From NCBI GenBank assembly GCA_945910005.1, contig OX246744.1, positions 46,476,623 through 46,540,622 on the forward strand: a DNA stretch of 64,000 bases, read 5' to 3'. Shown here in pieces: positions 31,861-45,066 of this stretch. Position 1 is the first letter of the stretch, and each line of letters begins with the position of its first letter. The stretch is from Isoperla grammatica. Taxonomy: Eukaryota; Arthropoda; Insecta; Plecoptera; Perlodidae. The notes beneath the pieces were generated by a model that saw only the letters and a program-made list of their open reading frames with translations, was not told the origin of the DNA and did no database searches. Both the position numbers and the translations under genes were made by a program.

Positions 31861-32814
31861 CGGACTAAGGGAATTGGGTGCGGCCAGAAAACCACTCTGA
31901 GCGTCTGGCGTGCAGTATACTGTCGTACTACCCAAACTACATGCACACAAATCCACATATTTCGGTTCTGTTTGGACCAAAAATAGCAGTTGTTTACGTA
32001 CAAAGAATTGTTGTTAGATTGTGATGTATACTGGAAATTATTTGACGCAAATTACAATATGCTGTCCGCTAACGATGGCGAATTTTCCCCTCCTCTCGAA
32101 CATAGTTGCTCTCGAAGACTCTCCAATCCGTTACTAACCAAACTAAAAACTTCCATTCACAACATTTGAATCTTCTGTTGGCCTCCACTGCCAACGCGAT
32201 ATCTCACAAGATTAATGCACAGATAATTTTTTCCAGGTTCTAAACTTCCCTAAAGTTTTTCATTCTTAGTAATTTTTAGTCCCTGTTTAAAAATTGTTTG
32301 TGTCCGAACTAGATCGAATTTGAGTAAAACCTCTTCGTACGTATAATCACGTTATCATTTTGAATATAGGCACAAAATATGAGCATGATAAAGTAATAAT
32401 GTACACCTGAGATGAGTAGTACGAATGCTCTGGAAATCACACATTTGGCTTTGGTTATTATGGTGGTAGCTGCTCAACTATGAGTTGATCGTTTGCGAAA
32501 CAAGCCACTTAAAATAAACTGTATTAGTGATGACGTCAGATTACATGGCGGACGAGCTATCTGACTCTAAACAACTTTCCTGAAACGTTGTTATTATTTA
32601 AAGTAGTAATTGTATCATAACAATACTTGACTTATCAGTTTAATCAACTTTTTTTTCACTGTTTCGTGTTAAGGAAAACGAAATATCTGAACGGATAACT
32701 CTCGCTACAATGTTTGCAAAAACAAAACTGTCAACTGTCATGATTGTTTGGAGTCACAAATACGGTTCGTCAATGGCTGACACGGGAATCGTGACGTCAC
32801 ACTAATTAAGCGAG
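31861..32814. other. AstCCC intron, no gene
   Basis: No exon seen. Single CRE octamers at 32531 and 32792. Confidence 0.5.
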
Positions 32815-33300
32815 CGAAGCGAGCGTCTCCACGAGACTCTTATGGCACTTCGTTGTGTTTTTTTGTGTACTAGACTCTTATGGCACTTCATTCTGTTTGT
32901 TTTGTTTTTATGTCTGTCGATAGCGGTCGAGCGGAAAGTCCGATCAACTTGAAATTTGGACCATCCACAAGCCTCAATGTGGATTGAAGGTGTACAGTTT
33001 TGAGGCAAAATCGTTCGAAAAGTTACAAAGTTACACTCAATAACTGTTAGTAACGGCGGACCGCCGCGAAAACACTAGACAGAATGACAACGAAAATTCT
33101 TAGCAACGCAAATTGCACTGCATTCAACAATATCGGGAAGTATAATAGCTATGGATCGAAATTAGAAAAAATTTTGAAATGCACATTCTTGAATTGTTGT
33201 TAATTGTTGTTTTTATTAGTTTTGAGATCTTTTCGCCAGAAGGTTCGTAGATATGGACGCGCTCGCTTATCAACGCGTCAAACAGAGCGTTTTCCTAGTA
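32815..33300 (+). repeat. Repeat D, direct copy
   Basis: Begins aagcgagcgaagcgagcg, includes ggaaagtccgatcaacttga, gcctcaatgtggattgaagg, and ends gtcaaacagagcgttttcct. An inverted second copy is at 36895-37605; a fragment is at 13.7 kb. Short frames here are repeat-borne. Confidence 0.85.
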
Positions 33301-33787
33301 TACTCTATAAGCCAGAGAAAACATGTGAAGAAATAAGCGAAACTAGCAAGAATAGTACATTACATCTCATTGAGATTCACAAACATTATGAAAGTAGACC
33401 AGCGTCACAGCTAGATCGTCTCAAAGCGCTGAAAGCGGCGAAGGTTTGAACGTGGCTTGTGACGTCAGCCGATCATTGGTATTCCGCAAGCAACGTCGCC
33501 CGAAACGTACGGTTTCACTTCCACCGCGTGATTTCAATGCGAGAAACGATTCCGTTCGATTTATCGACATAATTTCAACTATCGATATAACTCGTTGTGC
33601 GGCGGCCATTACCACGCTGCACATAACACGATGTATGACGCTCGAAATTAGTTTCAGTTCAATTGCTTTCATTGCCACAAGGGAGAAATAAATTGAATAA
33701 CCAAGAAAATGTCGAGTTCTTGGTCGTGATTCGGGAGCCATTTCTGTTCCACTCACGTGTTATGTTTCTTTTTTTTGAATATGTACA
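33301..33787. other. AstCCC intron, unclassified sequence
   Basis: GC and CpG content are higher than nearby. An 81-codon frame (33204-33449) and overlapping frames on both strands have no recognisable domain. A CRE octamer lies at 33460. Confidence 0.4.
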
Positions 33788-34015
33788 AACCGATAGAGAT
33801 GGCTTAGCGGTAAGACGCGAGACTCTAATTCGGGAGGTCACCGGTTCGATTCCGGTCACCGGCAGTCTTGACTGAAGGTTTTTGACGAGGTTTTCTTCAG
33901 TCACAAGGCGAAAGCTGGGATTGATCATACTTCTAACAGACCTCGGATATCCCTTCCAAACTATTCCAAATACCGCAACTTCCTAGCTAGTTACGGAAAA
34001 TTATTATTATTATTA
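33788..34015 (+). repeat. SINE-A copy
   Basis: accgatagagatggcttagc, gagactctaattcgggaggt, caccggttcgattccggtca, gactgaaggtttttgacga, and an (ATT)n tail. Confidence 0.9.
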
Positions 34016-34659
34016 TTTCTGTTCTTATCTTTAAAAAAACTTCTAAAAGCGAAATTGTGAGTATAGATACACACAGCAGATAATATCATATCGGGCTCTA
34101 CAAACTACGAAAACAAACAGTCAAAATTCATAACGTTTGAATTAGATACAATAATAATCGTAGGTAGTGAATTTTGAATATATTTTTTGTGAGCAATTAT
34201 TATTAATTTATTATTTCTAGGATAGACATTAAATAATGCCTGCCTTCCTGCATGGCAGTGTTACAGTTTGCGACGTGGTTGAGCTGGTTGAGTCGCGCGT
34301 GGTTGAGCGAGCCTGATGGGTGTCACATCCAACGCTTACAGAATACCAAGGTAGATAAGCCCCGCTAAAGCTCTGGGAATTATTCACCGCATGTTTGTGC
34401 AGCAGATAAAAGAGAATCAAGTATTCTTACAGTGAGCTAGCTGGTTAATTATTGTTAGTGTGGTATTTCTGAAGCTGTCGGGTCTCATGGTCTGATAATG
34501 TATCTCGTGAATATAATATTCTTCTACCGTGGTCGAGGTAATCCAGTGTTTGGGCCTTGTCAACTCTAAACATAATATCCGTCAGATGATATGGCTTCGT
34601 GTTATCACAAGGAATAATAATAATGTTGTGTAGGAAACCTGCCCAGAGACAATCCATGT
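34016..34659. other. AstCCC intron, no feature
   Basis: AT-rich; no repeat or exon recognised. Confidence 0.5.
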
Positions 34660-34775
34660 CCCTCTTCAGGTGACTATAATATTATTATTATTATAAAAAA
34701 GTGGCGTAAAAATTATAACTAGGTATTATGGTGTTAGAAATAGTTGGGAAGGAGTGTCCGAGGGCTTCAAGTTTT
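34660..34775 (-). repeat. SINE-A 3' fragment
   Basis: On the - strand: agccctcggacactccttcc, aactatttctaacacc, then an ATT-rich tail. The hAT-like element that follows lies just beyond it. Confidence 0.7.
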
Positions 34776-34790
34776 TCCATTAGCTTTTTA

Positions 34791-35235
34791 CTGGCGCGGA
34801 CTGGCTAGGGATGCCGGGATGCGATCGCATGTCGGGCCCCTGGAAAAATCCGGGCCCCCTGGCTTCCACCATGAAGTTCCTATGATGTAAATACTTCTTT
34901 GTACATTCATAAAAAAAATCTTAACCCCACTTTATAAGTATTATTTTGAAATTATAATTTAATTTATTGTAATATTTATTGTAAATATTCAATGGAATTA
35001 ATTGAATGCAATTGAAATTATTTTGCTACTGGTCGGCTGGCCTCTGTTAATCGCGCCCTAAAATCACATTTTAGGCCATAAAATTCAATGCAACCCCAAA
35101 AAATGTTTTGCGCCTTCGGCGTATTTGCCTCCGGCGGCTGGGGCACGCCCCAGACCCCAGCTGCGCCAAACCGCCTCCTGCAGGCCCCCCCCCGAAACCC
35201 AGCATCCCGGGCCTTTTCATCCCAGTCCGCCCCTG
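34791..35235. mobile_element. hAT-like non-autonomous transposon (445 bp)
   Basis: Ends ctggcgcggactgg and ccagtccgcccctg are inverted repeats of the CAGGGGCGGACTGG type seen in hAT elements. Exact 8-bp target duplication gcttttta at 34783-34790 and 35236-35243. GC-rich ends, AT-rich middle, no transposase. Confidence 0.88.
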
Positions 35236-35243
35236 GCTTTTTA

Positions 35244-36049
35244 GTTGACAGCCAACAATCTACTGTTACTCAGATACATATAACATTCCAATCAGGTAAA
35301 TATAACAGACGTCTACAGCCATTGGCCACGTCATGTGAGATAGAAATCTTCGTCGACAGATACGAATTCTACTCGCTCCATTTTAAAAGCATCGAGTTTA
35401 GTGGCCACGAGTGCTGATATAATAAAATGTCAACCAAATCCGTCATCAAGCCGTTTGACCTGAGGGTGAGCGACGAAAACAGTTTTGCTCTGCACAAACC
35501 CACAGACAAAAAGACGCGTTTGAGTTGAATTCAGAGATTTACTCCGCTCATCTAATAATAATAATTGAGAGTAGTGAAAAGCAGTGGGCCGTAAAAACCT
35601 CCCTGAACGCTACTTAGCTTAAAGGCCAAACCGTAGAATAATCTTATTACTATTCTTCTCCGGGTGGAATATGAGTGATAAGTGAAGTGAAGTGAAAGTC
35701 TCTCGGGGACTCGGCTGAGAGATATAAGTGATGAGCTTCCGACTTGTGACACGTGGCGCGTGACTTGACTAGCAGGGTTAGTCCAACATACCCCGAGGGG
35801 GGGGGGGGGGGGGGCAATCAATCAAAACTCTTCTACGAGAGGAACTCGTGGGGCGGTTTCTGCAATAACACCCGTCTCGAAATAAAACATTTACCGCCAA
35901 AATTGAGATTTAAACTGCGGAAGGATAATTGATGGATATTCGAATGCGTTACGACTGAATATAGGACACTATCCAATATTATTGAAGTGATAAATGAGCA
36001 CGACGGGATTCGTAATAAAATAAATAAAAAACAATTCTATTCATAAAGG
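35244..36049. other. AstCCC intron, no gene
   Basis: Contains an 18-base G run at 35797-35814; otherwise unremarkable. Confidence 0.5.
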
Positions 36050-36257
36050 TTTAAATGTTTTTATTGTAAGGGGGAGTTTACGTTATTAATTGAATTAATT
36101 TACATTACCAATACAATCCGAAATGATTGAAATATTTGAAACTTTTTCAATCCAATTTTTAGTTCTTACGAAACTACCTTATTCAAATGTATCACTTTTT
36201 AAATACTGTATACAATTTAGCTGTGGTTTTTACAGTAAGACTACTTTGCCGTTAACA
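36050..36257. mobile_element. Second copy of MITE-like element E, partial
   Basis: Shares aatatttgaaact, tttagttcttacgaaac and the end tttgccgttaac with the copy at 9.8-10.2 kb. Confidence 0.4.
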
Positions 36258-36412
36258 AAACTAAATCACTTAGCGTAACGCACTTGGCGTACCTAACGCA
36301 CTTAACGTAACGCACTAAGCGTATCGCACTTAGCGTAACACACACTTAGCGTAACGCACCAAACGTAACGCACAAAACGTAACGCACTTAACGTAACGAA
36401 ACGTATTATTGA
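36258..36412. repeat. Tandem repeat of cttagcgtaacgca-type 14-mers
   Basis: About eleven degenerate units (acttagcgtaacgc, cttaacgtaacgca, accaaacgtaacgc). Unit length varies from 13 to 16. Confidence 0.85.
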
Positions 36413-36894
36413 AACGTAAATTTTCAAAACTCAAATCGTTTTGTGTTTCATTCGCGGTCAGATTTGCAATAAGCGTTGACAGTTATCGTCCCCCCCCCTC
36501 CACCCCCCCCCCCCCTCGTGACGTCACATCAGCTAGAATGATCGACTGATCGAGAGCGTGAAAGCTTTCGAGTTACGACTCTAAACGAGAATGAATTGTT
36601 CTGTCCCGACCTCAGCGTCACATGAAGGGCGGTTTGTGTCACGTGGGGGGGGGGGGGGGGGGGGGGAGGGGGGGTAATTGTTCTGTTTCACGCCAATTTC
36701 GTCGGTTACGATGAGGAATGAGTGCTGCATACACAACAAAAAACAAATCACAACAAAATTCAACATTTAGAGGTTATTCGATAATTCATATCGGATCAGC
36801 TGATCGATATATATATGACTACTGACATGTTGAGTGGATTGTGGTAATTTAATGACACGTGGGACAATGAGGGACGTAACAGGTTGATGATAAT
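36413..36894. other. AstCCC intron; long C and G homopolymers
   Basis: C tracts near 36490-36515 and a 22-base G run at 36645-36666. CRE octamer at 36519. Confidence 0.6.
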
Positions 36895-37605
36895 GCTACT
36901 AGGAAAACGCTCTGTTTGACGCGTTGATAAGCGAGCGCGTCCATATCTACGAACGTTCTGGCGAAAAGATCTCAAAGCTAATAAAAACAACAATTAACAA
37001 CAATTCAAGAATGCACATTGCAAACATTTTTCTAATTTTCATAGCTATTATACTTCCCGACTATGTTGAATGCAGTGCAATGTGCGTTGCTAAGAATTTT
37101 CGCTGTCATGTTTTCGCCGCGGTCCGCCACCGTTACTAACAGTTATTGACAGCAATAGAAATGTAATTTCTGCCTCAAATACGTATCAGATCGCGTTTAC
37201 ATTAGTATATTCGTGACCGGACAAAAATTTACTATAAGATAGCCACCTCACATTTTGCTGTTACTGTGTTTCAGAAAAATATTTTCGAGTAACTTTTGTG
37301 TAACTTTGCTAATATTTATCAAATCGCCCTAAAATGAACATATTCGTGACGGAAAAATCTGTAGAAAAATATGGCTATCTCACATTTTGCCGCCATTTTG
37401 TTTCAGAAAAATATTTTGCAGTAACTATGGTGTAACTTTGTAACTTTTCGAACGATTTTGCCTCAAAACAATACACCTTCAATCCACATTGAGGCTTGTA
37501 GATGGTCCAAATTTCAAGTTGATCGGACTTTCCGTTCGAACGCTATCGACAGACATAAAAAAAAAAAAAAAAAAAAAAAAAGCGCGCGCTTTGCTCGCTT
37601 AATGA
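36895..37605 (-). repeat. Repeat D, inverted copy with a 250-bp extra segment
   Basis: Reverse complement of 32815-33300, with an additional internal segment (about 37155-37420) that is itself a rough duplication (aaaatatttttctgaaac twice). An A21-type run lies at 37558-37580. Confidence 0.85.
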
Positions 37606-37630
37606 AAGTAAAGCAGTGTTGCCAACTCAC

Positions 37631-37763
37631 GTCTAGTTCCCCCAGGATCCTCTCTTTGTCCCCAGGCTGCACCAGGGTCTTGCCCGTAGCGTGGGAGATG
37701 GTTGCTATGGTTACCAACAGAAGCAGCAGTCGGGACATGGTTGTCATGGACATCATCTTGACA
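37631..37763 (-). CDS. AstCCC: AST-CCC precursor, signal-peptide exon
   Basis: On the - strand, acceptor gttgttgtttcag at 37764-37766, first ATG at 37756, donor GAC|gtgagt at 37625-37630. It encodes MMSMTTMSRLLLLLVTIATI then SHATGKTLVQPGDKERILGE and LD. Met7 could also be the start. The Leu-rich core followed by SHA/ATG is a typical signal peptide. The exon ends in phase 0 and joins LVDDDG of the 27.8-kb exon. The acceptor seven bases ahead of the ATG implies a separate 5' UTR exon upstream that I did not find. Nothing else in the window fits as an alternative partner exon. Confidence 0.9.
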
Positions 37764-37766
37764 CTG

Positions 37767-39828
37767 AAACAACAACAACAACACTTCATTAATACGCAAG
37801 GTTCACTAAATCACCGCTAGCAGCGCGCGCGACGTAAGCTCGTCGACGAATGAGATCTAAAATTGTCATTATGGATCTCACTTCGATAATCGCACAATTA
37901 TTTAATAACTAAACCTTAAAATAATAATGAAATAACATATTTCCATTGAAAATGTATGTAGAACTGACAGTCAAAACCTCTCTACAGGTCGATATTTTGC
38001 CCTTTTCTGCCATAATTTGTTTTTTGATCAATTTCAATTTTTACAACTTATGACTTTCAACAATGTGAACATGTTTACATGACCAGATCCTGATCCCGAG
38101 AGCTATGCCGGCGGAAGCGTATGCTTCTGATAGGGCTACCCTAGCCGGGCAGGTCGTTGGTGGAGAAGCCAGACGAAATGTATTCCACGTCCTCCTCTTT
38201 ACATTCTACTTGTCCCTTTCCTCCAAACACCTCCGACATAATATGATCATAGTTGCCGAGTACGTCGTTAAACACAAATAATCAAAACACAAAACACAAT
38301 GTGTGATGTGTTGAGTGAAAAGTATCACATATGATATTGTCCAACTTGGATCTACCAACCAAGGAAGAGTTTACGAGCCCTCTTATGTACCACGGCCAGT
38401 GATTGGTCGGCGAACCTCAACGCCGAACTCTAAATCAAACACAACAACAATTCAACCCTGAAACTTTGTTTTCGCTTCCAGAAATAATTATAACGTACAT
38501 ATTGAGTAAACAACACAATATCGAGGGTAATATTTCATTATCTTTTAAACATAATTCCTTCTCCTTTTATTTTTATTGTATAGTTTTGTATGAGTTTATT
38601 TGCACGGATGTAAGTCTTCCCTTAATTAACTAACGAATATATCCATTATATATATTAACGAATATATGCAACTTAATAACTGACAGTGCATCAATTAAAA
38701 TATTAAGGAATTAATCATAGTCCTCAATATCGTCTCGTCAACCCACAAAATCTTACTAGTTTTTCTATAATTGTAAATTAAATGCATAGTTATAGTCTAG
38801 TCTTTATTAAATATATACATTATTCAGTACTCCACACACCAGATATTATACCTACTGACTCACAACACTAACCTCTGTCAGTAGGTATTGATCAACGTAA
38901 AAAAAATGTACTGTAGGCCTAATTTATTTTATATTGATTTGTAATATGCGGTAACTGAATAAATTGATTGATTGATTGAATTAATTTTATTGTTATTTTC
39001 CTGTCCCATGAAAGGACAGGATGGCCAGTGCAGGGTTATGGGCATGCCCATACCCTCTTTAGCCTACAGGTAGATACAATTACACAAATTACATACAATT
39101 ATACAAAGAAAGTTACAAAGTTAAATAGATGGAGAGGAAGTTATAGTATGACATTGATCGGTAATGGATATTAGAAGTCTTCCCTTGTGCCATGTACACA
39201 GAATGGCCGACGTTCTAACCGGAAGGTACAAAGTGCATATCCGGTGTTATTCTCCCCTCGAGGGTAATACCGCTAGCTGATGCCCTCAATACTTGAGTCA
39301 AATGACTCAACAGTTAACACTGCTGGAAGTGTTACTAGGGGTTCTACAGGGAGGTGTTATTGAGGTTATTGAGTTCAGATGATCATATTGGCCATGGAAT
39401 TACATTTCGGAAGTTCTGCGTGGCTTGTTTGAAAAGATAGACCATTTTAAAACTATTTCAAGAACCTGTGGTATTTTTTTTTTTTTTTTTTTTTATTTAT
39501 TCTCAAAGTTTCAAATACAGCAAATGCCAGTCACGGTCTCTCTTCTATTCAGTTATAAAACTTATTTACAAAGCAAGACAATAAACAGAACTATGTACGG
39601 CCTACAAATTAATAATGGAAAACCGTAAAATAGCAACAAAAAGAAAACTACAAAACAAATTATTGTACACTTTCGAAAAAATAACAAGAACAGGAAAATG
39701 AATTAGAAAAAATTGCTTTACAATTTTTTCAAACAACTTATGTATACAATTACAATTTTACAATTCAATGTTTATTTACAATAATTATAAGGGATAAATT
39801 TACAATTTTTTAAAGCTACTAAGGTATA
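37767..39828. other. No gene seen; upstream region or first intron of AstCCC
   Basis: AT-rich. A block at 38090-38190 (gagagctatgccggcggaag, agggctaccctagccgggca) and one at about 38990-39060 (cctgtcccatgaaaggacag) look like decayed transposon pieces, but I cannot assign them. Confidence 0.4.
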
Positions 39829-42800
39829 CGGAGTAGGGCCGCTATGTGTAGGAACTGCGATGCCTAATGTACGGAGTATGGCCGCTATGTGTAGGAACTG
39901 CGATGCCTAATGTACGGGAGTATGGCCGCTATGTGTAGAACTGCGATGCCTAATGTACGGGAGTATGGCCGCTATGTGTAGGAACTGCGATGCCTAATGT
40001 ACGGGAGTATGGCCGCTATGTGTAGGAACTGCGATGCCTAATGTACGGGAGTATGGCCGCTATGTGTAGGAACTGCGATGCCTAATGTACGGGAGTATGG
40101 CCGCTATGTGTAGGAACTGCGATGCCTAATGTACGGGAGTATGGCCGCTATGTGTAGGAACTGCGATGCCTAATGTACGGAGTATGGCCGCTATGTGTAG
40201 GAACTGCGATGCCTAATGTACGGGAGTATGGCCGCTATGTGTAGGAACTGCGATGCCTAATGTACGGGAGTATGGCCGCTATGTGTAGGAACTGCGATGC
40301 CTAATGTACGGGAGTATGGCCGCTATGTGTAGGAACTGCGATGCCTAATGTACGGGAGTATGGCCGCTATGTGTAGGAACTGCGATGCCTAATGTACGGG
40401 AGTATGGCCGCTATGTGTAGGAACTGCGATGCCTAATGTACGGGAGTATGGCCGCTATGTGTAGGAACTGCGATGCCTAATGTACGGGAGTATGGCCGCT
40501 ATGTGTAGGAACTGCGATGCCTAATGTACGGGAGTATGGCCGCTATGTGTAGGAACTGCGATGCCTAATGTACGGGAGTATGGCCGCTATGTGTAGGAAC
40601 TGCGATGCCTAATGTACGGGAGTATGGCCGCTATGTGTAGGAACTGCAATGCCTAATGTACGGGAGTATGGCCGCTATGTGTAGGAACTGCGATGCCTAA
40701 TGTACGGGAGTATGGCCGCTATGTGTAGGAACTGCGATGCCTAATGTACGGGAGTATGGCCGCTATGTGTAGGAACTGCGATGCCTAATGTACGGGAGTA
40801 TGGCCGCTATGTGTAGGAACTGCGATGCCTAATGTACGGGAGTATGGCCGCTATGTGTAGGAACTGCGATGCCTAATGTACGGGAGTATGGCCGCTATGT
40901 GTAGGAACTGCGATGCCTAATGTACGGGAGTATGGCCGCTATGTGTAGGAACTGCGATGCCTAATGTACGGGAGTATGGCCGCTGTGTGTAGGAACTGCG
41001 ATGCCTAATGTACGGGAGTATGGCCGCTATGTGTAGGAACTGCGATGCCTAATGTACGGGAGTATGGCCGCTGTGTGTAGGAACTGCGATGCCTAATGTA
41101 CGGGAGTATGGCCGCTGTGTGTAGGAACTGCGATGCCTAATGTACGGGAGTATGGCCGCTATGTGTAGGAACTGCGATGCCTAATGTACGGGAGTATGGC
41201 CGCTATGTGTAGGAACTGCGATGCCTAATGTACGGGAGTATGGCCGCTATGTGTAGGAACTGCGATACCTAATGTACGGGAGTATGGCCACTATGTGTAG
41301 GAACTGCGATGCCTAATGTACGGGAGTATGGCCGCTATGTGTAGGAACTGCGATGCCTAATGTACGGTAGTATGGCCGCTATGTGTAGGAACTGCGATGC
41401 CTAATGTACGGGAGTATGGCCGCTATGTGTAGGAACTGCGATGCCTAATGTACGGGAGTATGGCCGCTATGTGTAGGAACTGCGATGCCTAATGTACGGG
41501 AGTATGGCCGCTATGTGTAGGAACTGCGGTGCCTAATGTACGGGAGTATGGCCGCTATGTGTAGGAACTGCGATGTCTAATGTACGGAGTAGGGCCGCTA
41601 TGTGTAGGAACTGCGATGCCTAATGTACGGGAGTATGGCCGCTATGTGTAGGAACTGCGATGTCTAATGTACGGAGTAGGGCCGCTATGTGTAGGAACTG
41701 CGATGCCTAATGTACGGGAGTATGGCCGCTATGTGTAGGAACTGCGATGTCTAATGTACGGAGTAGGGCCGCTATGTGTAGGAACTGCGATGTCTAATGT
41801 ACGGAGTAGGGCCGCTATGTGTAGGAACTGCGATGCCTAATGTACGGGAGTATGGCCGCTATGTGTAGGAACTGCGATGCCTAATGTACGGGAGTATGGC
41901 CGCTATGTGTAGGAACTGCGATGCCTAATGTACGGGAGTATGGCCGCTATGTGTAGGAACTGCGGTGCCTAATGTACGGGAGTATGGCCGCTATGTGTAG
42001 GAACTGCGGTGCCTAATGTACGGGAGTATGGCCGCTATGTGTAGGAACTGCGGTGCCTAATGTACGGGAGTATGGCCGCTATGTGTAGGAACTGCGATGC
42101 CTAATGTACGGCGATATGGCCGCTATGTGTAGGAACTGCGATGCCTAATGTACGGCAGTATGGCCGCTATGTGTAGGAACTGCGGTGCCTAATGTACGGG
42201 AGTATGGCCGCTATGTGTAGGAACTGCGATGCCTAATGTACGGGAGTATGGCCACTATGTGTAGGAACTGCGATACCTAATGTACGGGAGTATGGCCGCT
42301 ATGTGTAGGAACTGCGATGCCTAATGTACGGGAGTATGGCCACTATGTGTAGGAACTGCGATACCTAATGTACGGGAGTATGGCCGCCATGTGTAGGAAC
42401 TGCGATGCCTAATGTACGGGAGTATGGCCGCTATGTGTAGGAACTGCGATGCCTAATGTACGGGATATGGCCGCTATGTGTAGGAACTGCGATGCCTAAT
42501 GTACGGCAGTATGGCCGCTATGTGTAGGAACTGCGATGCCTAATGTACGGGAGTATGGCCACTATGTGTAGGAACTGCGATGCCTAATGTACGGGAGTAT
42601 GGCCGCTATGTGTAGGAACTGCGATGCCTAATGTACGGGAGTATGGCCGCTATGTGTAGGAACTGCGGTGCCTAATGTACGGGAGTATGGCCGCTATGTG
42701 TAGGAACTGCGATGCCTAATGTACGGCGATATGGCCGCTATGTGTAGGAACTGCGATGCCTCATGTACGGGAGTATGGCCGCTATGTGTAGGAACTGCGA

Positions 42801-45066
42801 TGCCTAATGTACGGGTGTATGGTCGCTATGTGTAGGAACTGCGATGCCTAATGTACGGGAGTATGGCCGCTATGTATTGGAACTGCGATGCCTAATGTAC
42901 GGGAGTATGGCCGCTATGTGTAGGAACTGCGATGCCTAATGTACGGGAGTATGGCCGCTATGTATTGGAACTGCGATGCCTAATGTACGGGTGTATGGTC
43001 GCTATGTGTAGGAACTGCGATGCCTAATGTACGGGAGTATGGCCGCTATGTATTGGAACTGCGATGCCTAATGTACGGGAGTATGGCCGCTATGTGTAGG
43101 AACTGCGATGCCTAATGTACGGGTGTATGGTCGCTATGTGTAGGAACTGCGATGCCTAATGTACGGGAGTATGGCCGCTATGTATTGGAACTGCGATGCC
43201 TAATGTACGGGAGTATGGCCGCTATGTGTAGGAACTGCGATGCCTAATGTACGGGAGTATGGCCGCTATGTATTGGAACTGCGATGCCTAATGTACGGGA
43301 TATGGCCGCTATGTGTAGGAACTGCGATGCCTAATGTACGGGAGTATGGCCACTATGTGTAGGAACTGCGATGCCTAATGTACGGCAGTATGGCCGCTAT
43401 GTGTAGGAACTGCGATGCCTAATGTACGGGAGTATGGCCGCTATGTGTAGGAACTGCAATGCCTAATGTACGGCGATATGGCCGCTATGTGTAGGAACTG
43501 CGATGTCTAGTGTACGGCAGTATGGCCGCTATGTGTAGGAACTGCGATGCCTAATGTACGGGTGTATGGTCGCTATGTGTAGGAACTGCGATGCCTAATG
43601 TACGGGAGTATGGCCGCTATGTATTGGAACTGCGATGCCTAATGTACGGGAGTATGGCCGCTATGTATTGGAACTGCGATGCCTAATGTACGGGAGTATG
43701 GCCGCTATGTGTAGGAACTGCGATGCCTAATGTACGGGAGTATGGCCGCTATGTGTAGGAACTGCGATGCCTAATGTACGGGAGTATGGCCGCTATGTGT
43801 AGGAACTGCGATGCCTAATGTACGGGAGTATGGCCGCTATGTGTAGGAACTGCGATGCCTAATGTACGGGAGTATGGCCGCTATGTGTAGGAACTGCGAT
43901 GCCTAATGTACGGGAGTATGGCCGCTATATGTAGGAACTGAGGTGCCTAATGTACGGGAGTATGGCCGCTATGTGTAGGAACTGCGATGCCTAATGTACG
44001 GGAGTATGGCCGCTATGTGTAGGAACTGCGATGCCTAATGTACGGGAGTATGGCCGCTATGTGTAGGAACTGCGATGCCTAATGTACGGGAGTATGGCCG
44101 CTATGTGCAGGAACTGCGATGCCTAATGTACGGGAGTATGGCCGCTATGTGTAGGAACTGCGATGCCTAATGTACGGGAGTATGGCCGCTATGTGTAGGA
44201 ACTGCGATGCCTAATGTACGGGAGTATGGCCGCTATGTGTAGGAACTGCGATGCCTAATGTACGGGAGTATGGCCGCTATGTGTAGGAACTGCGATGCCT
44301 AATGTACGGGAGTAGGGCCGCTATGTGTAGGAACTGCGATGCCTAATGTACGGGAGTAGGGCCGCTATGTGTAGGAACTGCGATGCCTAATGTACGGGAG
44401 TATGGCCGCTATGTGTAGGAACTGCGATGCCTAATGTACGGGATATGGCCGCTTTGTGTAGGAACTGCGATGCCTAATGTACGGGAGTATGGCCGCTTTG
44501 TGTAGGAACTGCGATGCCTAATGTACGGCAATATGGCCGCTATGTGTAGGAACTGCGATGCCTAATGTACGGGAGTATGGCCGCTATGTGTAGGAACTGC
44601 GGTGCCTAATGTACGGGAGTATGGCCGCTGTGTGTAGGAACTGCGATGCCTAATGTACGGGAGTATGGCCGCTATGTATAGGAACTGCGATGCCTAATGT
44701 ACGGGAGTATGGCCGCTATGTGTAGGAACTGCGATGCCTCATGTACGGGAGTATGGCCGCTATGTGTAGGAACTGCGATGCCTAATGTACGGGAGTATGG
44801 CCGCTATGTGTAGGAACTGCGATGCCTAATGTACGGCAATATGGCCGCTATGTGTATGAACTGCGATGCCTAATGTACGGGAGTATGGCCGCTATGTGTA
44901 GGAACTGCGATGCCTAATGTACGGCAATATGGCCGCTATGTGTAGGAACTGCGATGCCTTATGTACGGGAGTATGGCCGCTATGTGTAGGAACTGCGATG
45001 CCTAATGTACGGGAGTATGGCCGCTATGTGTAGGAACTGCGATGCCTAATGTACGGCAATATGGCC
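39829..45066. repeat. 44-bp satellite, about 119 units
   Basis: Unit gagtatggccgctatgtgta + ggaactgcgatgcctaatgt + acgg. Most units are identical; 42- and 43-bp variants lose one or two bases at the acgg(g)ag joint. Variants (tgcggtgcc, gccactatg, tgtattgga, ggtgtatggtcgc, acggcgatatgg, acggcaatatgg) recur in local blocks, mainly 42.1-43.6 and 44.4-45.0 kb. 44 is not divisible by three and no frame stays open. It lies upstream of the AstCCC signal-peptide exon. Confidence 0.97.

Noticed and set aside
33421..33928. Overlapping frames on both strands around 33.5-33.9 kb
   Set aside because: They run through repeat D flank and a SINE-A copy; no domain and no splice context.
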